From: Bifidobacterium eulemuris
GTDB lineage: Bacteria; Actinomycetota; Actinomycetes; Actinomycetales; Bifidobacteriaceae
Assembly (NCBI RefSeq): GCF_014898155.1
Contig: NZ_CP062938.1
Coordinates: forward strand, 620,001-684,000
Reading direction: 5' to 3'
Length of the DNA stretch: 64,000 nt
Part shown: in pieces, positions 1-8,187 of the stretch
How the letters are laid out: every line of letters starts with the position of its first letter
Numbering within the stretch: the stretch's first letter is position 1
Program-made: the position numbers and the translations under genes
The notes under the pieces: model-generated
Databases searched by the model: none
The model's input: the letters and a program-made list of their open reading frames with translations, nothing else
What the model was told of the DNA's origin: nothing

Positions 1-98
1 GCGAGCGCGACCACCACGACGACGAGTTTGCTTTCGACGGCCCGTTTGCCGCCGTTGGGAGTGGGTTGGACGGAGCCGTCCGTTCGGTTGGTTGTCAT
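1..98 (-). CDS. N-terminus of a probable membrane or secreted protein (cut by window edge)
   Basis: Only the first 32 codons are present; the gene continues past the left edge. It opens at the ATG whose first base is 98. The first 24 residues are polar and rich in Thr, Asn, Gly, Pro and Lys. Residues 25-32 are LVVVVVAL, which looks like the start of a membrane-spanning or signal helix. No good Shine-Dalgarno sequence is visible before the ATG. The family cannot be named from so short a piece. Confidence 0.45.
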   Translation of the reverse strand, partial: MTTNRTDGSVQPTPNGGKRAVESKLVVVVVAL

Positions 99-144
99 AG
101 TGATAGATGAAGCCCTTTATGTTCGATGTGATTGCGATGGGTCG

Positions 145-168
145 GGTCGGCGCTTGCGTGCGCCGACC
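145..168. other. Perfect 9-bp hairpin with 6-nt loop
   Basis: GGTCGGCGC (145-153) pairs exactly with GCGCCGACC (160-168) around TTGCGT. It lies 47 bp upstream of the leftward start at 98, so it could sit in that gene's 5' leader. No T-run follows on either strand, so it is not a standard intrinsic terminator. Its function is unknown. Confidence 0.4.
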
Positions 169-331
169 GGTATGCCGGATACGTGGGCCTGTCTGGCCGT
201 CGCGCGGCATGCGGAATCGCTTTAGTCGAACAGGTCCGACATGGGGACCAGTTGGCGGGGGTTCTTGCTGTTCATCGGTTCCCTACTGTACGCACCCGCC
301 CGAATATCGACGACACGCGCCGTCTTCGCCT

Positions 332-350
332 AACACGAAGGCGTGTTTTA
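332..350 (+). terminator. Short hairpin followed by T-run
   Basis: AACACG (332-337) pairs with CGTGTT (342-347) around AAGG, running into TTTTA. The shape is that of a weak rho-independent terminator reading rightward. It would insulate the DUF2975 promoter from upstream transcription. No rightward gene is recognised before it, so the call is tentative. Confidence 0.35.
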
Positions 351-368
351 TCGTGACGCATACAAGTG

Positions 369-421
369 TTATTGACAAACGATAAATTTGCGAGCATACT
401 GGATTTATCGACAAACGATAA
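369..421 (+). promoter_or_regulatory. Promoter with two near-identical 17-bp palindromic operators
   Basis: TTGACA (372-377), a 17-bp spacer and CATACT (395-400) form a good sigma-70 type promoter. Two copies of a palindrome frame it. Copy 1 is TTATTGACAAACGATAA (369-385) and overlaps the -35 element. Copy 2 is TTATCGACAAACGATAA (405-421), a perfect TTATCG-N5-CGATAA dyad just downstream of the -10. The copies differ at one base and are 36 bp apart start to start. The XRE protein encoded as the second gene of this operon is the obvious candidate ligand (inference). Confidence 0.75.
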
Positions 422-461
422 CACCATCATCGTCGATGGACACCTTACCGAGGAGGCCATC

Positions 462-1130
462 ATGGCCAACGAACCGCGCACAACCGTAAAGCCCGACGGA
501 ACGACGGCACGCCTGCGTGCGTTCAACCGCATCGCATGGGTCATCGCCGTCATCGCACAGATGCTGATGTGGATCGCGGCCGCGACGACCGCGGCGATCG
601 GCGTCATACTCATCGTCGCCGCGGCGAAACCAGACGGACCTTTCACCGTCTCCGCCGACGGCGACGCCGTTCAGACCGGATTCGACGGCTCCGACTTCCA
701 TCTCTCCATCCACCCGACCGTTCTGGACACGACGTTCAACGCCGTCCAAAGCGAGCGATCCATCGAATGGTTGAATCTCGCGCTGGCCTTGACCGCGGCC
801 ATCGCCATCTACACGCTGTTCGCGCTTACCTTGCGCGAGGTCGCGGGCATGTGCCGAGACCTGAGCGGTTGGGCCGAAAACCGCCCGGAAGGCACGCCGT
901 TCATCGCCTCCATCACACAACGGCTCCGGCGCGCGGGATGGTTCATGATCGCGGCCCCGCTGGCCACATTCATCCTTGGCGCGACCGCCATCCTCGTCAC
1001 CGACCGCGGCGCCAGCGTCTCCGTCGGATCCAATGCGATATGCGTGATGGTCGGATTCATCCTGCTGACGTTGGCGCATGCGTTCGACTATGGGTTCCAG
1101 TTGCAGACGGAAGTGGACGGGCTGCTATGA
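462..1130 (+). CDS. DUF2975 family membrane protein
   Basis: The protein has 222 residues with hydrophobic segments at roughly 22-55, 104-122, 158-177 and 188-205. The part between the second and third segments has the GTPF...RLRRAGW pattern I associate with DUF2975. The ATG at 462 is chosen because AGGAGG lies 5 nt before it; earlier in-frame starts would fall inside the promoter. The last codons overlap the next start (ATGA at 1127-1130), so the two proteins are translationally coupled. DUF2975 proteins are typically encoded beside a small XRE regulator, as here. Their biochemical role is unknown; a membrane-linked sensing or modulating role is only inferred from the pairing. Confidence 0.8.
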   Translation: MANEPRTTVKPDGTTARLRAFNRIAWVIAVIAQMLMWIAAATTAAIGVILIVAAAKPDGPFTVSADGDAVQTGFDGSDFHLSIHPTVLDTTFNAVQSERSIEWLNLALALTAAIAIYTLFALTLREVAGMCRDLSGWAENRPEGTPFIASITQRLRRAGWFMIAAPLATFILGATAILVTDRGASVSVGSNAICVMVGFILLTLAHAFDYGFQLQTEVDGLL

Positions 1131-1429
1131 GCGGGTCTCGTGAACCCGGAGCGGCGACCGCTCGCGACTCCGCGCAATCCCCCGGCATCGCGAGCGACGC
1201 CGCAGACGCCGGAAACGCGACCGGCCGCATCGTCCTGCGGCTCGACCGGATGATGGTCGAGCGTGGCCGGTCGTTGAACTGGTTGGCCGAGCAGGTGGGC
1301 ATCACGAACGTGAACCTCTCGAAGATCAAAAACAACCGGGTCAGTGCGATCCGCTTCTCCACGCTTGCCGCGATCTGCGAGGCCTTGGACTGTCAGCCCG
1401 GCGACATCCTCGAATACGAGCGCGACTGA
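1127..1429 (+). CDS. XRE-family (YozG-like) transcriptional regulator
   Basis: The 100-residue protein has a Gly/Ala/Ser-rich N-terminal extension of about 33 residues. A helix-turn-helix domain follows: IVLRLDRMMVERGRS, then WLAEQVGITNVNLSKIKNNR, then a third helix ending EALDCQPGDILEY. The closing CQPGDIL pattern is characteristic of short Cro/CI regulators of the YozG type. Its ATG overlaps the DUF2975 stop codon, so it depends on that gene's translation. It probably binds the paired palindromes at 369-421 and regulates its own operon; that link rests on position and symmetry. Confidence 0.85.
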   Translation: MSGSREPGAATARDSAQSPGIASDAADAGNATGRIVLRLDRMMVERGRSLNWLAEQVGITNVNLSKIKNNRVSAIRFSTLAAICEALDCQPGDILEYERD

Positions 1430-1488
1430 TGCACCCACGCCGCCCCTCGCGCAGGTAACGCACACGCGGTTTCGTCGGCGGCACGCGC

Positions 1489-2118
1489 TCACGCCGCCGG
1501 CGTCGCCATGCCGGCCGAGCCGCCCATCGCCTCGACAAGCCGGCCGAACACCATGTCGCCGTCCCCCACCGATTCCATGACGGACAGCAGACGTTCGGTC
1601 ATATCCCGCGGACTGGACGGCATCTCGTTGCTCACCCATTTGAACACCACGGCGGACACGCCGCCCAGCTGGTACATCAGCATGTCGCTGCCGAAGCTGT
1701 CGGAGGCTTTCGACAGGTCCTTCGGGAACGACTCCATCCCCGCGACCGCGTCGAGCAGGGCGTCCTGCAACGCCAGCATCATCGTGCCCCTCGGCACCGA
1801 AGCGACCAACGCGATCACGTCGTCCTTATGCGCGTACAGCGTCTCGAACACCAATTCGACGGCGCGGCGACGGCCGAGCCCTTCGCGTTCGCGCACGAAC
1901 GCGGCGCGATAGTCGGCGAAGATCATGGAGAGGTAGCGGCTGACGACGGCGTCCTTCGATTCGAAATTCCTATAGAAGCTCTGCCGCGACACGTCGGCCT
2001 CGCGGGTCAGGTCGCTCACGCTGATCGACGCGTACGGCACGGTCCTCAGCAGTTTCAACAACGCCTGGGTGATCCAACGGCGGGTCCTCTCCGACTGCTT
2101 GTTGACGCGATGTTCCAT
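1489..2118 (-). CDS. TetR/AcrR family transcriptional regulator
   Basis: The protein has 209 residues. The N-terminal helix-turn-helix spans about residues 10-55 (ISVSDLTREADVSRQSFYRNF is the recognition region). The remainder is a helical ligand-binding and dimer domain with no close match I can name. GAGGAG stands just before the ATG at 2118. It is transcribed divergently from the two YhgE/Pip genes, with the palindrome at 2179-2194 in the shared gap. The standard arrangement implies it represses itself and the Pip pair until an inducer binds; the inducer is unknown. Confidence 0.85.
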   Translation of the reverse strand: MEHRVNKQSERTRRWITQALLKLLRTVPYASISVSDLTREADVSRQSFYRNFESKDAVVSRYLSMIFADYRAAFVREREGLGRRRAVELVFETLYAHKDDVIALVASVPRGTMMLALQDALLDAVAGMESFPKDLSKASDSFGSDMLMYQLGGVSAVVFKWVSNEMPSSPRDMTERLLSVMESVGDGDMVFGRLVEAMGGSAGMATPAA

Positions 2119-2178
2119 AGCTCCTCATTTCTCATGGACGGCTTCATCGTACACGATGTCCGGGTCAAGTGTATTATC

Positions 2179-2194
2179 TGTTACAGCTGTAACA
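2179..2194. promoter_or_regulatory. Perfect 16-bp palindrome, probable TetR operator
   Basis: TGTTACAGCTGTAACA is a perfect dyad midway between the divergent tetR start (2118) and the Pip start (2232). Size, symmetry and location fit a TetR-dimer operator. An AT-rich TATTAT (2172-2177) abuts it, so a bound repressor would probably block a promoter here. No match to a defined consensus can be claimed. Confidence 0.65.
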
Positions 2195-2231
2195 CCTGCT
2201 ACATATGTATCCTATCGTGGAAAGAAGTGAC

Positions 2232-4757
2232 ATGCATACGATTCTGCAGATCTACAAGCGCGATCTGCGCCGGCTGATCACCCAGCCACTGACGCTTGTT
2301 CTGGCGTTGGCGCTGGGCGTGGTCGGCGGCGCATACGGCTGGATATGCATCGTGGTCAACCACGACCCCTACGGCAACACCGGCAATCTCAAGGTCGCCG
2401 TGTCCAGCGAGGACACCGGCGCCGAGATCTCGGGCATGGGCGAGCTCAATCTGGGCAGCCAGCTCATCGAATCGCTCGAGACGAACGACAATATGGACTG
2501 GCAGTTCGTCGACGCCGACACCGCCGTCGAAGGCGTGGAATCCGGCGAATACTACGCCGCGCTCGTATTCCCCGAGGACTTCAGCGCCAATATCGCCAGC
2601 CTGCTGACCTCCGACGCCAAGCCCTCGCAGATCGAGTACTACGTCAACGAAAAGGTCAACGCGGCCTCGCCACGCATCACCGACAGCGTGGCCTCCACCT
2701 TGGAGCAGACCATCAACGAGCAGTTCGCATCGCAGATCAGCGGCGTGGTCGCCGAACTCATCGCCAACCTCTCCGACCAGACCACCGACGCGATCGACCA
2801 GTCGCAACAGGACGGACTCGCGCAGGTGGATGACGCCACGGCCAAACTGCAATCCGCGATCGACGGACTGGACGAGGCGTCCGACTCGCTGGGCTCGGCG
2901 CGGGAACAGGTCTCCAACGCGAAAACCTCACTATCCGATCTGACCGACGCCATCGACTCCAGCCAGAGCAAGCTGTCGGCGTCCACCACCCAGCTCGGCC
3001 AGCTGCGTACGACCTCCAGCTCCACGCTCTCCTCCCTCTCCTCGACCGCGGCCCAAGGCGGCGTGCTGCTGGGTCAGGCGGCGGGCGGACTCGGTCTGGC
3101 CGCGGGACAGGCGAACGCGGGACTCCAGCAGGCGAGCGGACAGTTGGACGCGGTGATCGAAAGCGCGCAGAACGTGTCCGACGACTATACGGCCCTGCTC
3201 ACCGCGATCAAACAGTCGTCCGCCGCAGGCAACGACACCGTCTCCAAGCTCATCACCAAACTCGAACAACAGAACGCGGACTATCAGCAGGCGATCGACT
3301 CGCTGCGGACCGTCAGCGGCGATATTTCCACCACCTCCAGTGCGGTGAGCGGCGCCGTATCCACCGGCACGTCGGCGATTCAATCGGGAATCGACTCCGC
3401 GTCCGACGCCAGCCAGACGATCGGATCCACCGCGATCCCCCAACTGTACGCCGGACTGGACTCCTACGCACAGATGTCCACCGAACTCGCCGTGGCGCTC
3501 GGCTCGCTGCAGCAGGTCGGCGAGCAGGGCGAGGCGACGCTCGACCAGCTCGATTCCACACTGGCGTCCGTCTCCTCCACACTGACCGCCACCGCGCAGT
3601 CGCTGGGCGACGCCCAAAGCGATCTGAGCGCCGCCTCGACCGACCTGCACGCGCTGCGAAGCTCGGAAGTATACGCCCAGCTCGAAGCGCTTTCCGGCCT
3701 GGACGCCGACGCGCTCGCCGACTTCGTCGCCTCCCCCGCCACGCTTGAGACCACGACGTTCTACGCCGTGGAGGACTACGGCTCGTCGGTGGCGCCGATG
3801 TACACCAATCTGGCGTTGTGGGTGGGCGCGTTCGCCACCGTGCTGATCTTCCGCGTGGAACCCGACGACGAAGGCGTCGACTCCATGACCGTCACCACGG
3901 GCTTCCTGGGACGCTGGCTGTTCTTCGCCACCGTCGCGCTGCTGCAGTCGGTGATCATCGCCGCCGGCGACCTCGTCATCGGCGTGCAGACCACCACCGC
4001 GCTGGGGCTGTTCGCCACATGCGCGCTGATATCGGTTTCGTATGTGAGCATCATCTACGCGCTGACCGCCGCGTTCACGCATATCGGGCGCGGACTGTGC
4101 GTGCTGCTGCTGGTGCTGCAGATCTCCGGCTCCTCCGGCATGTATCCGATCGAGATGATGCCCGAATTCTTCCAGCGGATCTACCATGTGCTGCCTTTCA
4201 CCTACGGCATCAAAGCCATACGCGAGATCGTCGGAGGAATGTACGGCATGAATTACGTGAAGGCGATCGCGCCCATGGCCGCCATAGCCGCGGTGGTGAT
4301 GGCGCTGGTGGTCGCGCTGCGGCCGTGGACGAACCATCTGACCGAATACTTCAACCGGGAGATGCTCGCCACGGGACTCATCGTGGGCGAGGAGTTCTCC
4401 GTGGCCGGGCGCGGCGAGCATCGCACGATCCGCATATTGGTCGGCACGCTCGCCGAGCGGCAGGAGCACCAGCGCAGGCTGCGCGAACGGCACCAGCGCT
4501 ATATGGACCGCTATCCCAAGATGCGCCGCGCCGCCATCGTGGCGGGCGTGGTGGTGCCGGCGATCCTGGCCGTGTTCTCGGTGACCAGCGAGGAGAAGGT
4601 GGTCATGCTGTCGCTGTGGGTGGCATGGATGCTGGTCATCATGCTCGGCTTCGTCGCGCTCGAGTATTTCCACGGCAAGTTCGAACGCCTGCTGCGCGAG
4701 GAGAACGATATGGAGACGACGGCCGAACTGGGCCTCGCCTGGACGGAAGGACAGTGA
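2232..4757 (+). CDS. YhgE/Pip-family membrane protein (first of a pair)
   Basis: The protein has 841 residues from the ATG at 2232, which is preceded by GGAAAGAAG; an ATG at 2205 would add nine residues but lacks a ribosome-binding site. Order: a cytoplasmic start, one membrane helix (about 15-38), a long extracytoplasmic region rich in Ser, Ala, Gln and Asp with coiled-coil character (about 40-510), then a cluster of membrane helices like an ABC-2 permease. A basic cytoplasmic stretch and two more membrane helices (about 755-815) end it. DPYGNTGNLKVAV after the first helix recurs in the next gene. Members include the phage-infection protein Pip and YhgE. The substrate is unknown; export or envelope function is inferred. 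Confidence 0.85.
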   Translation: MHTILQIYKRDLRRLITQPLTLVLALALGVVGGAYGWICIVVNHDPYGNTGNLKVAVSSEDTGAEISGMGELNLGSQLIESLETNDNMDWQFVDADTAVEGVESGEYYAALVFPEDFSANIASLLTSDAKPSQIEYYVNEKVNAASPRITDSVASTLEQTINEQFASQISGVVAELIANLSDQTTDAIDQSQQDGLAQVDDATAKLQSAIDGLDEASDSLGSAREQVSNAKTSLSDLTDAIDSSQSKLSASTTQLGQLRTTSSSTLSSLSSTAAQGGVLLGQAAGGLGLAAGQANAGLQQASGQLDAVIESAQNVSDDYTALLTAIKQSSAAGNDTVSKLITKLEQQNADYQQAIDSLRTVSGDISTTSSAVSGAVSTGTSAIQSGIDSASDASQTIGSTAIPQLYAGLDSYAQMSTELAVALGSLQQVGEQGEATLDQLDSTLASVSSTLTATAQSLGDAQSDLSAASTDLHALRSSEVYAQLEALSGLDADALADFVASPATLETTTFYAVEDYGSSVAPMYTNLALWVGAFATVLIFRVEPDDEGVDSMTVTTGFLGRWLFFATVALLQSVIIAAGDLVIGVQTTTALGLFATCALISVSYVSIIYALTAAFTHIGRGLCVLLLVLQISGSSGMYPIEMMPEFFQRIYHVLPFTYGIKAIREIVGGMYGMNYVKAIAPMAAIAAVVMALVVALRPWTNHLTEYFNREMLATGLIVGEEFSVAGRGEHRTIRILVGTLAERQEHQRRLRERHQRYMDRYPKMRRAAIVAGVVVPAILAVFSVTSEEKVVMLSLWVAWMLVIMLGFVALEYFHGKFERLLREENDMETTAELGLAWTEGQ

Positions 4758-4758
4758 T

Positions 4759-6951
4759 ATGAGGACGATCTGGAACATCATCGCCACCGACGTGCGCGCC
4801 CTGTGCTCGCGCACCGCCAGCGTGCTGTTCATCATCGCGCTGTGCGTGCTGCCTTCGGCGTACAGCTGGTACAACATCATCGCCTGCTGGGATCCGTACG
4901 GCAACACCGGCAATCTCAAAGTGGCGGTGTCCAGCGACGACGAGGGCTACGACGGCGAACTGACGCCGATGATCATCTCCATCGGAGACAACATCATCTC
5001 CTCGCTGCGCGGCAACGACGATTTCGACTGGCAGTTCGTCAGCACGGACGACGCCATCGAAGGCGTGAAATCCGGCGACTACTACGCGGCGATCGTCATT
5101 CCCGAAAGCTTCAGCGTGGACATGATGACCATGTTCTCCGACGACGCCACCCACGCCGCGCTGAACTATTACGTCAACGAGAAGGAGAATCCGCTCGCGC
5201 CGACCATCACCGATTCGGGGGCGAGCAGCGTGCAGACGCAGATCAACGACACCTTCGAAACGACCGTCGCCGACACCGCTTTCTCCCTGATCTCGTCGCT
5301 GTCCGACTACGCCGACAAAGACAGCACACGCAACGCCATCGCCTCCATCAGCGACGGCATGTCGAGCACGGCCGCGGATCTTCGGCAAAGCGGCGAAACG
5401 CTGGGCACCTACGCCGATGCCGTGCGGTCCGCGAAGGCGCTGATCGAGTCGTCCGAGGATCTTCTTGGATCCACCGGCACGGCGTTGTCCGAGGCGAAGG
5501 ACGCCATGAACACCGCGGGCGACGGGTCGGCCTCGCTGCAGGATTCGCTGGAATCGGCCAGTTCCGCGATCTCGACCGCCATCGCCGGCAGCGCGGAAGG
5601 CTATCAGTCGGCCGCAAGCAGCGTGGAGACGGCCTACGCGACCATCGATGAGAGCATGGCGGACGCCGCGCAGCTGTTGCGCGACCAGGCCAGCGCCGTC
5701 GACGAACAGATCAGCGCCTACCAGCAGATGCGCGACACGCTCGCCGGACTATCCGACTTGGACGACGCGACATTGCAATCGCTGCTGGGCAGGTTCGACG
5801 ACGCCATCGCACGTCAGCAGTCGCTGAGCGATTCGCTGAACAGTGCGGCCGACAGCGTCGAGACGCGGCGAGAAGACGCGTCGGCCAACAAGGACGAGGT
5901 CGAAACCCTGCTCCAGCAGGCGACCGACAGCATCACCGCGCTGCAAAACGAATACGACGACACCGCCAAAAGCGCGATCGACTCGATGTCCGCTGACCTG
6001 TCGTCCGCCATCGCGAAAGGACTGTCCGCCTCGTCGAATCTCGACGCGCTCGACTCGCTGTCCGGCGCGACCGGCGACATGACCACGAAACTCGATGAGA
6101 TCGAGGCCACGATCAGCGAGGCCCAAGCCAAGCTCGGCACCGCGGCCACCGAGCTCGAACAGCACAGCCAGGACATCGATGACGCCTTGTCCAGCGGAGA
6201 CGCCGACACGCTGCGCGAGGTCATCGGCACGGATGCCAGCGTGCTCGCCAGCGCGTTGGTGACGCCGGTGTCTCTGGACCGGCACGCCATCTTCGCGTCC
6301 GAGAACTTCGGCTCGTCGATGACCCCGTTCTACGCGGTGCTCGCCATCTGGGTGGGCGCGTTCCTGTCGACCAGCGCGATACGCATGTCGCTCACCGAGG
6401 AACGTATGGAGGAGCTGAAGCGCCGACGCCATGGCAAGCCGGTTCCCTCGCCGCTGCTGTTCCTTGGCCGATACGGCGTGTTCATGCTGATCTCGCTGGC
6501 CCAGACGCTGATGGCGTGCGCGGGCATCATCTGGTTCCTCAAGGCCCAATGCGAGCATCCGGCGCTGCTGCTGCTCGGCGGGGCGGCGACCTCGATCCTG
6601 TTCTCCGCCATCACCTACACGTTGGTCGCCATTTTCGGCAATATCGGCAAGTTCTTTGGCGTGCTGCTGCTGATCCTGCAGCTCAACGGCAGCAGCGGTT
6701 CGATGCCCGTCGAGCTGATGCCGCAGTGGGTGCAGGCGGCGTATCCCTATCTGCCCATCACGCACGCCATCCGCCTGTTCCGTTCGGCGATGTTCGGCAT
6801 CTACGACAACGACTACTGGAAGGAGCTCGGCATACTGCTCGCGGTCGCGGCGCTCGTGCTGGCGGTGGGCGTGCTGTTCAGCGCGTTCGGCAGGAAGCTC
6901 TCCGAAGGTATGGAACGCATGATGAAAGGCAACGCGCTGTTGGCCATCTAG
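4759..6951 (+). CDS. YhgE/Pip-family membrane protein (second of a pair)
   Basis: The 730-residue paralogue has the same plan: membrane helix at about 18-38, the shared DPYGNTGNLKVAV motif, a large helical Ser/Ala/Asp-rich outer domain, and about five C-terminal membrane helices. It lacks the extra two-helix tail of its neighbour. It begins one base after the upstream stop codon, with GGAAGGA in that gene's last codons as ribosome-binding site, so the two are one transcription unit. A tandem pair under one TetR regulator suggests a hetero-oligomer (inference). Confidence 0.85.
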   Translation: MRTIWNIIATDVRALCSRTASVLFIIALCVLPSAYSWYNIIACWDPYGNTGNLKVAVSSDDEGYDGELTPMIISIGDNIISSLRGNDDFDWQFVSTDDAIEGVKSGDYYAAIVIPESFSVDMMTMFSDDATHAALNYYVNEKENPLAPTITDSGASSVQTQINDTFETTVADTAFSLISSLSDYADKDSTRNAIASISDGMSSTAADLRQSGETLGTYADAVRSAKALIESSEDLLGSTGTALSEAKDAMNTAGDGSASLQDSLESASSAISTAIAGSAEGYQSAASSVETAYATIDESMADAAQLLRDQASAVDEQISAYQQMRDTLAGLSDLDDATLQSLLGRFDDAIARQQSLSDSLNSAADSVETRREDASANKDEVETLLQQATDSITALQNEYDDTAKSAIDSMSADLSSAIAKGLSASSNLDALDSLSGATGDMTTKLDEIEATISEAQAKLGTAATELEQHSQDIDDALSSGDADTLREVIGTDASVLASALVTPVSLDRHAIFASENFGSSMTPFYAVLAIWVGAFLSTSAIRMSLTEERMEELKRRRHGKPVPSPLLFLGRYGVFMLISLAQTLMACAGIIWFLKAQCEHPALLLLGGAATSILFSAITYTLVAIFGNIGKFFGVLLLILQLNGSSGSMPVELMPQWVQAAYPYLPITHAIRLFRSAMFGIYDNDYWKELGILLAVAALVLAVGVLFSAFGRKLSEGMERMMKGNALLAI

Positions 6952-6980
6952 GCACGGGCGGGCCGAGACGAAACAAGCGA

Positions 6981-7036
6981 AAGGCGGGCCGACGGCCGCC
7001 CGAGAGGTGTCCCTCGGACGGCCGTCGGCCCGCCTT
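6981..7036. terminator. Strong bidirectional hairpin between convergent genes
   Basis: AAGGCGGGCCGACGGCCG (6981-6998) pairs with its complement ending at 7036, and the stem extends inward through CCGAG/CTCGG. It begins with AA and ends with TT, and lies between the ends of the rightward Pip gene and the leftward hydrolase gene. It should terminate both. Confidence 0.85.
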
Positions 7037-7053
7037 CGATATGGCGCTATGCG

Positions 7054-8001
7054 TCACTTGAGATTGGTGGAGAAGAACTCCTCGATCTGGTCGAAGGGGA
7101 TGCGATCGGTGCGGTCGTACAGGTCGATGTGTTCGGCGTCGTCGACCACGACCATGCGCTTCGGCTCCTTGGCGGCGGCGAAGGCGTTCTCGCTGAAGAA
7201 GCGGGAGTGGGCGCGGTCGCCGACGATGAACATGATCGGACGCGGCGAGATCTCGTCGATGAAGTCGAGCAGACGGAAGTTGAGGAACGCCATGTCGCTG
7301 GTGGTGGTGAAGCCGCCACGCGCACGCGGGTGGAAGCCGCGCTTCAACGCGTAGAAGCGGAACCATTCGGCGGTGGGCTCCTCCAGTTCGGCCGGCACCT
7401 CGTCAAGCGGCTGGTCGGGGAAGTAGGGATTGTATTCGGGATAGCCGTTTTCGGCGTCCACCCAACGCTGACGGGCCAGCTGCTCCTTGCGTTCGGCGAT
7501 GGCCTGCGCGTCCAATCCCAAACGCGCGGCGGCGGTCATGTCATACATGGAGGCGGTGGCGACGGCCTTGATGCGCGGGTCCATCTGCGCGGCGGACAGG
7601 GCGAAGCCGCCCGAACCGCAGATGCCGATCACGCCGATGCGCTCGCGGTCCACGAAGTCCTGCAATCCCAGATAGTCGACGCCGGCGCTGAAGTTCTCGG
7701 TGAACAGATCGGGAGACGAGACGTGGCGCGGCTCGCCCGAGGACTCGCCCATATGGCAGGGGTCGAAGGTGAGTACCACGAAGCCGCGCTGGGCAAGCTC
7801 GTTCGCGTAGACGCAAGGCCCCTGCTCCTTGACGCCGCCGTAGGGCGCGCCGACGATGATCGCCGGCAGTTTGGCGGAGCGGTCGGCGTCCTTGGCGACG
7901 TACAGGTCGCCGGCGAGCGTGTATCCATAACGGTTGGGATAGGCGACATGCGTGCGCTCCACGGCGTCGCTCAACGGTGCGATGTAATACTCTTCAGCCA
8001 T
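7054..8001 (-). CDS. Alpha/beta hydrolase (YcjY/dienelactone-hydrolase-like)
   Basis: The protein has 315 residues. The nucleophile elbow is GICGSGGF, a CGSGG variant of GxSxG common in YcjY-like enzymes. A later strand FIVGDRAHS supplies a candidate acid, and DDAEHIDLYD carries the likely catalytic His. An aromatic-rich cap precedes the C-terminal half. The ATG at 8001 is preferred because GAGGA lies 6 nt upstream; the ATG at 8013 would be crowded against its site. It stands alone on its strand with its own upstream dyads (8019-8093). The substrate is unknown; esterase or thioesterase activity is likely. Confidence 0.8.
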   Translation of the reverse strand: MAEEYYIAPLSDAVERTHVAYPNRYGYTLAGDLYVAKDADRSAKLPAIIVGAPYGGVKEQGPCVYANELAQRGFVVLTFDPCHMGESSGEPRHVSSPDLFTENFSAGVDYLGLQDFVDRERIGVIGICGSGGFALSAAQMDPRIKAVATASMYDMTAAARLGLDAQAIAERKEQLARQRWVDAENGYPEYNPYFPDQPLDEVPAELEEPTAEWFRFYALKRGFHPRARGGFTTTSDMAFLNFRLLDFIDEISPRPIMFIVGDRAHSRFFSENAFAAAKEPKRMVVVDDAEHIDLYDRTDRIPFDQIEEFFSTNLK

Positions 8002-8018
8002 TGCAATCCTCATCTTTC

Positions 8019-8093
8019 TGCATATGGTTTGGCTTGATATGCAGGTATTACATCACTCCGCCACTCCCATATCAAATGTCTATCGCATATGGG
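8019..8093 (-). promoter_or_regulatory. Two inverted repeats upstream of the hydrolase gene
   Basis: TGCATAT...ATATGCA spans 8019-8043 (7-bp arms, 11-bp centre). CCCATAT...ATATGGG spans 8066-8093 (7-bp arms, 14-bp centre). Read leftward, TTGATA followed 17 bp later by TGTAAT is a plausible promoter between them, its -35 overlapping the second dyad. No regulator gene is adjacent, so a regulator encoded elsewhere would be needed. Confidence 0.4.
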
Positions 8094-8187
8094 AATCCAT
8101 TCAGTTTCCCTATGGAAGGATCATGACCTCAGGCAAAGCTCGCCTTCATACGCGAGCACACAATCTGTTGGACGTATCCGAAAACAG

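Larger units (their letters stand above)
99..461. other. Intergenic region between divergent genes
   Basis: This 363-bp gap separates the leftward membrane-protein start from the rightward DUF2975 gene. It holds two hairpins (145-168 and 332-350) and the promoter/operator at 369-421, listed separately. Short open frames across it lack ribosome-binding sites and family resemblance, so no gene is called. Confidence 0.6.

Noticed and set aside
2931-4919. Long open frame antisense to the Pip genes
   Set aside because: It is a shadow of the Pip coding frame with compositionally biased translation; both Pip proteins have clear family features.
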